NCBI GenBank assembly: GCA_050951095.1
Contig: JBMNIQ010000005.1
Location: forward strand, 62,001-126,000
Reading direction: 5' to 3'
DNA: 64,000 nucleotides
Origin: UMGS1519 sp050951095
GTDB taxonomy: Bacteria; Actinomycetota; Coriobacteriia; Coriobacteriales; Eggerthellaceae
Made by a program: the position numbers and the translations under genes. Positions within the stretch are counted from its first letter, which is position 1, and each line of letters starts with the position of its first letter. Shown in pieces: positions 17,549 to 24,740 of this stretch. The notes beneath the pieces were generated by a model, which ran no database searches, was not told the DNA's origin, and was given only the letters and a program-made list of their open reading frames with translations.

Positions 17549-17581
17549 GCGGCGGCGTCTGCGGATGCCGCCGCTTCTTTT
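17549..17581 (+). promoter_or_regulatory. Terminator-like hairpin or operator in the MFS-CBS leader
   Basis: GCGGCGGC (17549-17556) and GCCGCCGC (17567-17574) form a perfect 8-bp stem with a 10-nt loop, followed by TTCTTTT. It lies directly after the promoter and 50 bp before the start codon. It may be an attenuator, a repressor-binding dyad overlapping the start site, or both. It may also end readthrough from the HD gene. Confidence 0.5.
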
Positions 17582-17630
17582 CGGCGTTCAGGGGGACGCC
17601 GTTTTTCGCATCTCAGGGGGGAGTGGTTGT

Positions 17631-19565
17631 ATGGGTCTTACGAAACAGCAGATCATCACCGTCGCCGTGCTGCTTTCGGGCACGTTCCTGGCGGTACTGA
17701 ACATCACGCTGCTTTCGCCGGCGCTGCCGACGATCATGGCGGATATGGGCGTGGACGCCACGACGGTCCAGTGGCTGACGTCGGGCTATTCTCTGACGGA
17801 GGCGGTGATCATCCCGCTTTCGGCGTTCATCATGGGGCGGCTGTCCACCCGCAAGCTCTACATCGGCGGCATGGTGGTGTTCGCCTGCGGCAGCCTGATG
17901 GCGGCGCTTTCGCCGGCGTTCGGGTTCCTGCTGCTGGGGCGCGTGCTGCAGGCCGTCTGCACGGGCGCGGTCATGCCCATGGTGATGTCGCTCATCCTGC
18001 TCATCTTCCCGCGCGAGAAGCGCGGCGTGGGCATGGGCCTGGTCACGCTCATCGTGGGCTTCGCGCCCTCCATCGGCCCGTCGCTTTCCGGCCTGCTGGT
18101 GGACAGCGTGGGCTGGCGCATGATGTTCGTCATCGTGTTCGTGCTGACGCTCGTCATCATCGTGCTGGCGGCGGTGCTGCTGAGGAACCAGGGCGACTTC
18201 GAGCGCACGTCGTTCGACGTGCCGTCCGTCATCCTGTCGTCGCTCGGCCTGGTCAGCATGCTGTACGGCCTGTCCACGTTCGCGTCGTCCGCGAACCTTG
18301 CCGTGCCGCTTGCCATGATCGCCGTCGGCGCCGTGCTCGTGGCGTTCTTCGTGCGGCGCCAGCTGAAGCTGGACAGCCCCATGTTGCGCGTGCAGGTGCT
18401 GGGCGTCCGGAATTTCCGCGTGGCCGTCACGATCATGTTCTGCATCCAGGCGGCCCTGGTGGGCACCGGCGTGCTGCTGCCGCTCTACATCCAGAACGTC
18501 TTGGGCGAGACGGCGCTGACAACCGGCCTGGTCATGCTGCCCGGATCGCTGCTCGGCGCTGTCGTGGGCTACTTCGCCGGCCGCCTGTTCGACCGCTTCG
18601 GCGCGCGCCCGGTTGCGCTGACGGGCAGCGTGATCACGTTCCTGGGCGGCTTCGGGCTGCTCGCGTACGCCACGGATTCCTCGATGGCCTTCATCGCGCT
18701 CGTGTTCTGCCTGCTGCAGATGGGCCTGCAGCTGACCATCACACCGGCGAACACGTGGGGCATGAACTCGCTGGACAACCGCGTCATCCAGCACGGGAAC
18801 GCGCTCATCAACACTATGAACCAGGTGGGCGGCTCGCTGGGCACGGCCATCCTGGTGTCGCTGTCCGCCGTGGGCGCCGGCATGGCCGTGAACGCCGGCG
18901 TGACGGGCGCCGGCGCCACGTTCGCGGGCATCCACCTGGCATTCGCCGTCACGGCGGCGCTCCTGTTCGCCATGTTCGTCGTGGTCCTGACGCAGGTGCG
19001 CGACCGCAAGGAGAAGGAGACGGCGGCGCAGCGCAGGGACCGCGAGGCGCAGATGGAGCGCATCGAGCGCACGGACGCCCGGGAGGGCGTGCTGACGCTG
19101 GTTGCCGAGGCCATGAACCCGGAGCCGTATTACGTGCTGGACACGGCGAACATCCGCGAGGTCACGAAGTGGCTTGCGAAATCCGAGACGAGCGGCGTGC
19201 CGGTGGTCTCCGCGCAGGACCATACGGTCGTGGGCTTCATCTCCGATGGCGACATCATGAATTACCTGGGCCGCCAGACGGGGCGCATGGCGGACGCCAC
19301 CATGAACGCGTTCTACCTGATGGACGACGAGGACTACCGCAAGCGCTTCCGCACCATGCTGGCTATGAACGTGATGAAGCTGGCCACGAAGAAGGTCGTC
19401 TCCGTGTCGGAGGACATGGCGCTCGACGAAGCCACGCGCACGCTGGCGGACCGCCGCATCAAGAAGCTGCCCGTGGTGGACGACGACAACCGCCTGGTGG
19501 GCACGCTCAGCCGCCGCAACATCATCCAGAAGATCGCGGGCATGCTGGGCGACGACGCGGCGTAG
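17631..19565 (+). CDS. DHA2-type MFS exporter fused to a CBS-domain pair
   Basis: 644 residues. Residues 1 to about 460 form a 14-helix DHA2 (EmrB/QacA-like) drug:proton antiporter with LTSGYSLTEAVIIPL, GRVLQAVCTGAVMPMV and PSIGPSLSGLL. A charged linker (about 462-485, KEKETAAQRRDREAQMER) leads to two CBS motifs. CBS1 spans about 488-555 (MNPEPYYVLD...GVPVVSAQDHTVVGFISDGDIM). CBS2 spans about 583-643 (KVVSVSEDMALDEATRTLADRRIKKLPVVDDDNRLVGTLSRRNII). CBS pairs usually bind adenine nucleotides or c-di-AMP, so export activity may be ligand-gated (inference). The start at 17631 has GGGGGAG about 9 nt upstream. Confidence 0.93.
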   Translation: MGLTKQQIITVAVLLSGTFLAVLNITLLSPALPTIMADMGVDATTVQWLTSGYSLTEAVIIPLSAFIMGRLSTRKLYIGGMVVFACGSLMAALSPAFGFLLLGRVLQAVCTGAVMPMVMSLILLIFPREKRGVGMGLVTLIVGFAPSIGPSLSGLLVDSVGWRMMFVIVFVLTLVIIVLAAVLLRNQGDFERTSFDVPSVILSSLGLVSMLYGLSTFASSANLAVPLAMIAVGAVLVAFFVRRQLKLDSPMLRVQVLGVRNFRVAVTIMFCIQAALVGTGVLLPLYIQNVLGETALTTGLVMLPGSLLGAVVGYFAGRLFDRFGARPVALTGSVITFLGGFGLLAYATDSSMAFIALVFCLLQMGLQLTITPANTWGMNSLDNRVIQHGNALINTMNQVGGSLGTAILVSLSAVGAGMAVNAGVTGAGATFAGIHLAFAVTAALLFAMFVVVLTQVRDRKEKETAAQRRDREAQMERIERTDAREGVLTLVAEAMNPEPYYVLDTANIREVTKWLAKSETSGVPVVSAQDHTVVGFISDGDIMNYLGRQTGRMADATMNAFYLMDDEDYRKRFRTMLAMNVMKLATKKVVSVSEDMALDEATRTLADRRIKKLPVVDDDNRLVGTLSRRNIIQKIAGMLGDDAA

Positions 19566-19660
19566 CGGCCGCGCGCCCCGCGTACGGCTTCGCCGGCGCG
19601 TTGCGGGCCGGTACGGCCCGATCGGCCCGTCCGGCTGGTGCGCGCGGGCGCGGCAGCTGG

Positions 19661-21487
19661 CTACAGCGGGCGCTGCTGGTAGAGGCCGTTGTCGGCGAAT
19701 CCCAGGTGGCGGTAGTACTCGCGCGTGCCGATGCTGCTGATGACGTTCATGCGGCGGTACCCGGCCTGCGATGCCAGCGCGCAGGCGCGCTCAACGAGAG
19801 CCCGGCCCAGGCCGGTGTGCTGCGCGGCATGGCCGGCATCGCCGATGCCGGCCACCTTCCCGTACACGTGCACTTCGCGGATCATGGCCTCCCCGGGCGC
19901 CACAGGCAGCTCGTCGGCGTGGGCCGCCACGAACGCGGGGTCGGGAAGCGACAGGCGCAGGAACCCCGCAATGCGCCCGTCGGGCGCCGTCCATTGCAGG
20001 AAGCGCTCGTCCGTCGCGGAGGTGCGGTACGAATGGCACGTCAGCTGCAACGCGGCGCGCTCGACGGAGCCGGTGCCTATCTCGCGCGTGCGGATCTCCT
20101 GCACGCGCGCTCCCGTGGCGGCGCACGTTTCGGCGACGCGCCGGTCCACGGCCTGGCGCAGGTTGCCCTTCTTGTTGCCCGCCACGATGTCGCCGGCCGA
20201 GAAGTCGCGGATCATGCGCGACACGCGGATGAACGGGGGCGTTGCCAGCACGTCGGCGGCCAGCACGTCCAGCAGCTCCTCCTCCGTGTACGGGTGCCAT
20301 TCGCCCGCCTCGTAGCGCGGTACCAGCTGCGAGCCGGCAATCAGCGCGCAGGGGTACAGCTTGATCTCGTCCGGCTGGTAGGGCTCCTCCGTCACGAAGC
20401 GGCGGTAGTCCGCCTTGTCCGCCGCGGGCGAGCTGCCCAGCAGGTTCGCCATGAAATGCGCGTGGATCTTGAAGCCGAACAGGCGCGCCAGCGTGAACGC
20501 GTCCGCAATCTGCTCGGGCGCGATGCTGCGGCGGTTCGCCCGCAGCACGTCCTTGTCCAGGCTCTGCGCGCCCATCTGCACCTTCGTGCATCCCAGCCGG
20601 CGGATGAGCATCAGCCGTTCGGCCGTCACGGTGTCGGGGCGCGTCTCGATGACCAGCCCCACCATGCGGTGCGCGGCCGTCTCGTTCGCCTTCTGCTGCG
20701 CCTCCAGCTGCGCCGGCGTTGCGGTCTGGCGCGCGGAGGCGTGCTGCCAGGCGGCGTCCTTCCCGTAGAGCTGCGCCACGGCCTGGTTGTACGTCAGGCG
20801 CCCGGCTTCCACGTCGGCCTGCACGGCAGCCGTCTGCGCGGCGCGCTCGTCCGCATCGTTCGCCATGCCGTGCTGCTCGTACCACGCGCGGCGGCGCTCT
20901 GCGCTGCGGGCGGCGGCGGGCGTGCCCGCCTCGTTCAGCGCGCGGAAGAGCTCTGAGGCGAACCATATCTGGTAGTCGGCGGGGTAGTCGCACCATGTGC
21001 CGCCCAGGACGATGACCTCCACCTTGTCCGTGACGTGCCCCATCTGCACCAGCGCGCGCAGGCGGCTTGCCATCTGCAGGTACGGGTCGAACCAGTTGCG
21101 CTCCGCGCGCTGGCACGCGGGTTCGTCGGCCAGGTAGCTCTTCGGCATGCGCACGTCGGCGGGGCAGTACAGGCAGTTGCTGGAGCAGCGCCACGGCTTC
21201 GTGATCACGGTGATGGTGGCCACGCCGGACGCCGTGCGCCGCGGCTTCATGCGGACGGCGGCCATGAACTGCCGTTCCAACAGCGGCGTGACGTTCCAGC
21301 TTTCCCAGCGGGCGGGGTCGTTGTCCTTCACGTCCAGGTAGTACGGGAAGATGCGCTTCTTCGCGAAGCGGCGCGTGCTGCTGTGCGCGCGGCGGTTCGC
21401 GTCGTTCAGGATGCGGTCGAGCTCCTTCGGCTCGATGTTCCCCTTCGCCCGCAGCACGGCGAGTATTTCAAGCACTATGCGTTCCAT
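19661..21487 (-). CDS. elp3: Bacterial Elp3: tRNA U34 carboxymethylating radical SAM / acetyltransferase
   Basis: 608 residues. The radical-SAM cluster is C101-SSN-C105-LY-C108 in TKPWRCSSNCLYCPAD, followed by VIVLGGTWCDYP, VIETRPDTV and KVQMGAQSLDKDVL, all Elp3 hallmarks. The C-terminal GNAT domain ends with HTGLGRALVERACALA and YYRHLGFADNGLYQ. Elp3 uses acetyl-CoA and SAM chemistry to install the cm5 group on wobble uridine 34. About 50 extra residues (AAARSAERRRAW...QKANETAAH, roughly 175-255) interrupt the radical-SAM part compared with eukaryotic Elp3. No other Elongator subunit is nearby, as expected for bacterial Elp3. I prefer ATG 21487; ATG 21499 overlaps the TATAAT box. It is divergent from a Trm9-like methyltransferase. 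Confidence 0.95.
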   Translation of the reverse strand: MERIVLEILAVLRAKGNIEPKELDRILNDANRRAHSSTRRFAKKRIFPYYLDVKDNDPARWESWNVTPLLERQFMAAVRMKPRRTASGVATITVITKPWRCSSNCLYCPADVRMPKSYLADEPACQRAERNWFDPYLQMASRLRALVQMGHVTDKVEVIVLGGTWCDYPADYQIWFASELFRALNEAGTPAAARSAERRRAWYEQHGMANDADERAAQTAAVQADVEAGRLTYNQAVAQLYGKDAAWQHASARQTATPAQLEAQQKANETAAHRMVGLVIETRPDTVTAERLMLIRRLGCTKVQMGAQSLDKDVLRANRRSIAPEQIADAFTLARLFGFKIHAHFMANLLGSSPAADKADYRRFVTEEPYQPDEIKLYPCALIAGSQLVPRYEAGEWHPYTEEELLDVLAADVLATPPFIRVSRMIRDFSAGDIVAGNKKGNLRQAVDRRVAETCAATGARVQEIRTREIGTGSVERAALQLTCHSYRTSATDERFLQWTAPDGRIAGFLRLSLPDPAFVAAHADELPVAPGEAMIREVHVYGKVAGIGDAGHAAQHTGLGRALVERACALASQAGYRRMNVISSIGTREYYRHLGFADNGLYQQRPL

Positions 21488-21497
21488 AACATGCGCC

Positions 21498-21503
21498 ATT
21501 ATA
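21498..21503 (-). promoter_or_regulatory. Consensus -10 box of elp3, almost leaderless
   Basis: Read on the minus strand this is a perfect TATAAT, 10 nt before the ATG at 21487, leaving at most a 3-4 nt leader. No Shine-Dalgarno is possible. No clear -35 box is visible in the GC-rich upstream DNA. Confidence 0.65.
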
Positions 21504-21530
21504 CGGGAGCGGCGCGGCGTGCCGGGCGGG

Positions 21531-21536
21531 TATACT
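21531..21536 (+). promoter_or_regulatory. -10 box of the Trm9-like gene, leaderless
   Basis: TATACT is followed by 7 nt and the ATG at 21544, which places the predicted transcription start on the A of the start codon. The box lies 28 bp from the divergent elp3 -10 box, so polymerases at the two promoters should compete. Confidence 0.65.
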
Positions 21537-21543
21537 GGGCGCC

Positions 21544-22326
21544 ATGGATCTGAGAACAGCCGAAACACTGACGCGCCTGACGGACGCGTTCTACCGGGCC
21601 CAGTCGGCCTCGTTTTCCTCGACGCGCAAATCGCCCTGGCGGGGATGGGAGCGCTGCGCCCGCTTCCTGGTGCCGCCTGCGCCGGATGGCGGCGCGCCCG
21701 TCCGCGTGCTGGACGTGGGGTGCGGCAACCTGCGCTTCGAGCGCTACCTGGCTGCGGATTTCCCGCACGTTCCGTGGGAAATCTACGCCGTGGACAACTG
21801 CCGCGCCCTGCTGGCGGACCAGGCGCTGGCATCCAGCGCGCACGTGCATTTCCAGGAGCTGGATATCATGCCGGCGCTGCTGCGCGGCGCGGGCGCGCTC
21901 GAACGGGCGCTTCAGGCGCCGCCCTGCGATGCGGCCGTGTGCTTCGGCGTCATGCACCATGTGCCCACGTTCGCGGCGCGCGCGGAGCTGCTGCGCACGC
22001 TCGTGTCCGGCGTGCGGCGCGGCGGTACGGTGTGCGTGTCGCTCTGGCGCTTCATGGCGAACGAGGGCATGGCGCAGCGCGTGCGCGCGCTGCAGCCGCG
22101 TGCGCGGGAGGACGCGGGCCTTGCCGCGGCGGATTTGGAGCGAAACGACTACCTGCTGGGATGGGATGCGCAGCCGGGCGTGTACCGCTATTGCCACCAT
22201 TTCGACGACGACGAGGTGGACCGCCTTGCGGATGCCGTTTCCGACAAGGCGCGCGTGGCGGATCGCTTCACGGCGGACGGGCGCAGCGGCAATCTGAACG
22301 CCTATATCGTGCTGCGCGCGGAGTGA
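21544..22326 (+). CDS. Trm9/ALKBH8-like SAM methyltransferase
   Basis: 260 residues. The N-terminal FYRAQSASFSSTRKSPWRGWERCARFL (residues 16-42) matches the start of Trm9-type tRNA methyltransferases (pattern HFSxTRxKPW). The SAM site VLDVGCGN (55-62), acidic LDIMP, GVMHHVPT and GGTVCVSLWRF follow. The C-terminal VYRYCHHFDDDEVDRL...NLNAYIVLRAE resembles the RYYHVFREGELE...W-CVILxK end of ALKBH8/Trm9. Eukaryotic homologues methylate cm5U34, the Elp3 product, to mcm5U34. Being divergently paired with elp3 supports the same role here; activity itself is inference. Yeast Trm9 needs Trm112, and no such partner is visible in this window. Confidence 0.82.
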   Translation: MDLRTAETLTRLTDAFYRAQSASFSSTRKSPWRGWERCARFLVPPAPDGGAPVRVLDVGCGNLRFERYLAADFPHVPWEIYAVDNCRALLADQALASSAHVHFQELDIMPALLRGAGALERALQAPPCDAAVCFGVMHHVPTFAARAELLRTLVSGVRRGGTVCVSLWRFMANEGMAQRVRALQPRAREDAGLAAADLERNDYLLGWDAQPGVYRYCHHFDDDEVDRLADAVSDKARVADRFTADGRSGNLNAYIVLRAE

Positions 22327-22405
22327 GGGGCGCCGGGCCGCACAGCGGCACACCCGCGGGATGCGGGCCGGCAATGCGGGATGCGGCGCGTGCGGCATGC
22401 CCGTA

Positions 22406-22765
22406 TCAGCGACGGGCGTTGTCCTGGTACGTTTCGCCCCACGTCCACATGGCCTCGATGATGGGGCGCAGGCTCTCGCCGGTTTCCGTGAGCAGGTATT
22501 CCACGCGCGGCGGCACCTCGGGATAGACGCGGCGCACCACCAGGCCGTGCGCCTCCATATCGCGCAGGTTCGAAGTGAGCACCTTCTGCGAGATGTTGCC
22601 CACGGACCGCTTCAGCTCGCCGAAGCGCTTCGGGCCGGAGAGCAGGTCGCGCATGATCAGCAGGCGCCATTTGCTGCCGATGAGCTGGGCTGTCGTCTCC
22701 ACCGGGCAGGCGGGCAGGTCGGCGATGTCCGGCATTTCGTCGTTGCGGTATTCCACATACTCCAT
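22406..22765 (-). CDS. HxlR-family winged-helix regulator
   Basis: 119 residues. ACPVETTAQLIGSKWRLLIMRDLLSGPKRFGELKRSV (residues 19-55) and VLTSNLRDMEAHGLVVRRVYPEVPPRVEYLLTE are the HxlR winged helix. The single Cys19 at the front of the fold is in the position used for redox or aldehyde sensing in YodB/HxlR members. ATG 22765 with GGAGGA 6 nt upstream. The next 287 bp upstream is partly AT-rich and probably holds its promoter and own operator. No target gene is adjacent on that side except the ThyX-like gene. Confidence 0.9.
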   Translation of the reverse strand: MEYVEYRNDEMPDIADLPACPVETTAQLIGSKWRLLIMRDLLSGPKRFGELKRSVGNISQKVLTSNLRDMEAHGLVVRRVYPEVPPRVEYLLTETGESLRPIIEAMWTWGETYQDNARR

Positions 22766-23052
22766 ATGGGTCCTCCGTTAACAGGCTGATAGGGTTATAA
22801 GTTACCAAGAGATACTAGCATGAAATTATGGTGGTTGCTTCATTCGCCGCCTCAACGGCATATTGTTTTTAGGGCATACTCTCCCTTGAGAAAACAGATG
22901 GATTCATCCTGCTGCGCCGCCGGGCGCATTGCCTGCCCTCGCTCGCAAAGATGCGGCGGGTGCGGGCCGCCGTGTGCGCTAGCATGGGTACGCGCTGTGC
23001 ACGATGCCGGCGCCCGCCCGGTGCGGTACGCAGGGAAGCGAAGGGAGCGCCC

Positions 23053-23676
23053 GTGATTAAGATCGACCACTTGAGTGTGATGAATTTCGAGAATGCCACC
23101 CGCGGCATGCGCAATCCGCTGAACAGCTGGGCGAAGATCGACAGCCATACGGAGCCGGACGGAACGTTCGTGTTCGGCGAGAACGACCTGGATCTGGCAA
23201 AGCGCCTGTGCAAATCCGGCACGGACCATCGCAAGTTCGTGCGGCAGATCTTCGTGAGCATGGACATCACGGCGCCGATGTACTGGTGGAAGGAATTCGA
23301 CACGTACAAGGTGGGCACGGTGGCGAACTCCACCAGCACCATGCATAAGATTGCCGCGAAGCGCTTCGAGCGCGCGGATTTCAGCTGCGAGCGCATGCTT
23401 CCCACGACGCTCGAATGCCTGGACACCGTGATCGCGGAGCTGGAGCGCCTGCGCAGCGGCTACCTGGAAACGAAGGACAAGGACGTCTGGTACAGCATGA
23501 TCCAGCTGCTGCCGTCCAGCTACAACCAGACGCGCACCGTCACCATGAACTACGAGAACCTGGCGAACATGTACTTCGCCCGCCGCAACCACAAGCTGGC
23601 GGAATGGCGCGAGTTCGCGGAATGGGAGCGCGAGAACCTGCCGTATTTCGAAGACCTGTTCCTGCAGGGGGAGTAG
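23053..23676 (+). CDS. Diverged ThyX-like protein, function unknown
   Basis: 207 residues from GTG 23053 (AGGGAG 5 nt upstream; earlier in-frame codons are Arg/Cys-rich and look non-coding). The middle reads HRKFVRQIFVSMDITAPMYWWKEFDTYKVGTVANSTSTMHK, then QLLPSSYNQTRTVTMNYENLANMYFARRNHKLAEW. This layout resembles flavin-dependent thymidylate synthase (ThyX) relatives seen in Firmicutes and phages. However, the ThyX signature RHRxxSxNExSxR is replaced by WWKEFDTYKVGTVANSTSTMHK, so normal dTMP synthesis is doubtful. Possible accessory or phage-derived gene. A strong terminator follows. Family link is moderate and based on remembered homologues. Confidence 0.55.
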   Translation: MIKIDHLSVMNFENATRGMRNPLNSWAKIDSHTEPDGTFVFGENDLDLAKRLCKSGTDHRKFVRQIFVSMDITAPMYWWKEFDTYKVGTVANSTSTMHKIAAKRFERADFSCERMLPTTLECLDTVIAELERLRSGYLETKDKDVWYSMIQLLPSSYNQTRTVTMNYENLANMYFARRNHKLAEWREFAEWERENLPYFEDLFLQGE

Positions 23677-23700
23677 GCCCTCTCCGCAAAGCAGAGAAAG

Positions 23701-23737
23701 GCGCCCCTGCCCGCATGCACCGTGCGGGCAGGGGTGC
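23701..23737. terminator. Strong hairpin between convergent genes
   Basis: A 15-bp stem (23701-23715 with 23723-23737, one G-U pair) with a 7-nt loop, followed by TTCGTTGTT. It lies between the convergent ThyX-like and macrodomain genes and can act on both strands. Confidence 0.7.
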
Positions 23738-23801
23738 TTCGTTGTTCCGCGGGGAATCCGCCGGCGCTGCGGCGCTGCGGCCTACCGGCGTTTCGGCGGC
23801 G

Positions 23802-24617
23802 CTACTGCGCGGCGACCTGCTGCAGCACGCGGCGGTACACGGCCTCGTCCGCTTCGCTGAATACGTTGAACACCACGTGCGGCTGTTCGTTGGGATGCGC
23901 GGCCAGCCACGCGCGCACGGTCTCGACGGCGATGGGCGTTGCCTGGTTTATGGGGAATCCGAACACGCCGGTGCTGATGCAGCAGAACGCCAGCGTGCGG
24001 CATGCCAGCTGCGCGGCGGCATCCAGGCAGCTGCGGTAGCACGACGCCAGCTGGGCGCGATGCGCCTCCGTCGGCCGGCCGTTCGCAATGGGGCCCACGG
24101 TGTGCAGCACGTGCGCGGCGGGCAGGTTGTAGCCTTTCGTGACCTTGCACAGGCCGGTGCCCTCCGGATGGCCCTGCCGCTCCATGATGCGCGCGCATTC
24201 CTGCCGCATCTGCACGCCGGCGAACGTTTGGATGGCGTTGTCGATGCACAGGTGGTTCGGCTGCCAGCAACCCTGCAGCCCGCTGTTCGCGGCGTTCACG
24301 ATGGCGTCGGCGCGCAGCGTGGTGATGTCCCCGCGCCACAGCGAGATGCCCGGCAGGCCGGGGAAGGCGGGCAGGTCGTCGGCGTCCGTGATGCCGGCGT
24401 CGGCGATCATGCCGGAAAGCAGCGCGTCTTGGATGCGGTAGAACTCCTCGGAGGCGGGTCCGGCGGGGCGCGTGTTGAACAGCCCGCGCAGCAGCGGCCA
24501 CAGCCGGTCCGCGTCGGCGGCGGCAAGCTCGTCGGCGGCGGGCACGTCGAAGTCGCGCTCGGCGGCCAGGTATTCGATCAGCCAGATCAGGGAATCCTTG
24601 TACTTCGCTGCATCCAT
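23802..24617 (-). CDS. Zinc-type macrodomain protein-ADP-ribose hydrolase
   Basis: 271 residues. A roughly 95-residue helical N-terminal extension precedes the macrodomain. The latter starts ISLWRGDITTLRADAIVNAANSGLQGCWQPNHLCIDNAIQTFAG and continues to CCISTGVFGFPINQAT. The GC-x2-P-x-H-x-CIDN motif is that of Zn-macrodomains, whose Cys/His ligands hold a catalytic zinc and which remove mono-ADP-ribose from proteins. Characterised examples work beside SirTM, GcvH-L and a lipoate ligase; none are nearby here. Start ATG 24617 with AAGGAG 7 nt upstream. Downstream of, and co-oriented with, the LCM-type methyltransferase. Confidence 0.9.
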   Translation of the reverse strand: MDAAKYKDSLIWLIEYLAAERDFDVPAADELAAADADRLWPLLRGLFNTRPAGPASEEFYRIQDALLSGMIADAGITDADDLPAFPGLPGISLWRGDITTLRADAIVNAANSGLQGCWQPNHLCIDNAIQTFAGVQMRQECARIMERQGHPEGTGLCKVTKGYNLPAAHVLHTVGPIANGRPTEAHRAQLASCYRSCLDAAAQLACRTLAFCCISTGVFGFPINQATPIAVETVRAWLAAHPNEQPHVVFNVFSEADEAVYRRVLQQVAAQ

Positions 24618-24690
24618 ATGCCGCTCCTTCGTCTGCATGTCCGTTTCCGTCTGCCGCCCGTCTGCCTGCGCGCTGCCGTTTGCGTGCTGC

Positions 24691-24740
24691 GCTAGTTCGC
24701 GCTAGTTCGCGCTAGTTCGCGCTAGTTCGCGCTAGTTCGC
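24691..24740. repeat. Five perfect tandem copies of a 10-bp unit
   Basis: GCTAGTTCGC is repeated five times without error. On the minus strand each copy reads GCGAACTAGC and contains TAG. The first copy met by ribosomes provides the stop codon of the LCM-type methyltransferase (24732-24734). Because 10 is not a multiple of 3, successive TAGs cover all three frames. It looks like slippage expansion of the gene's 3' end. Confidence 0.95.

Noticed and set aside
17333..20956. A 1207-codon plus-strand frame spanning the HD, MFS and elp3 regions
   Set aside because: It crosses three real genes in wrong frames or strands and gives Arg/His/Gly-rich low-complexity sequence.
22820..23056. A 78-codon plus-strand frame before the ThyX-like gene
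   Set aside because: Cys/Arg/Pro-rich composition, no ribosome-binding site, and it overlaps the start of the next gene in another frame.
24691..24740. CRISPR-like short repeats
   Set aside because: Contiguous 10-bp tandem repeat with no spacers; no cas genes in the window.
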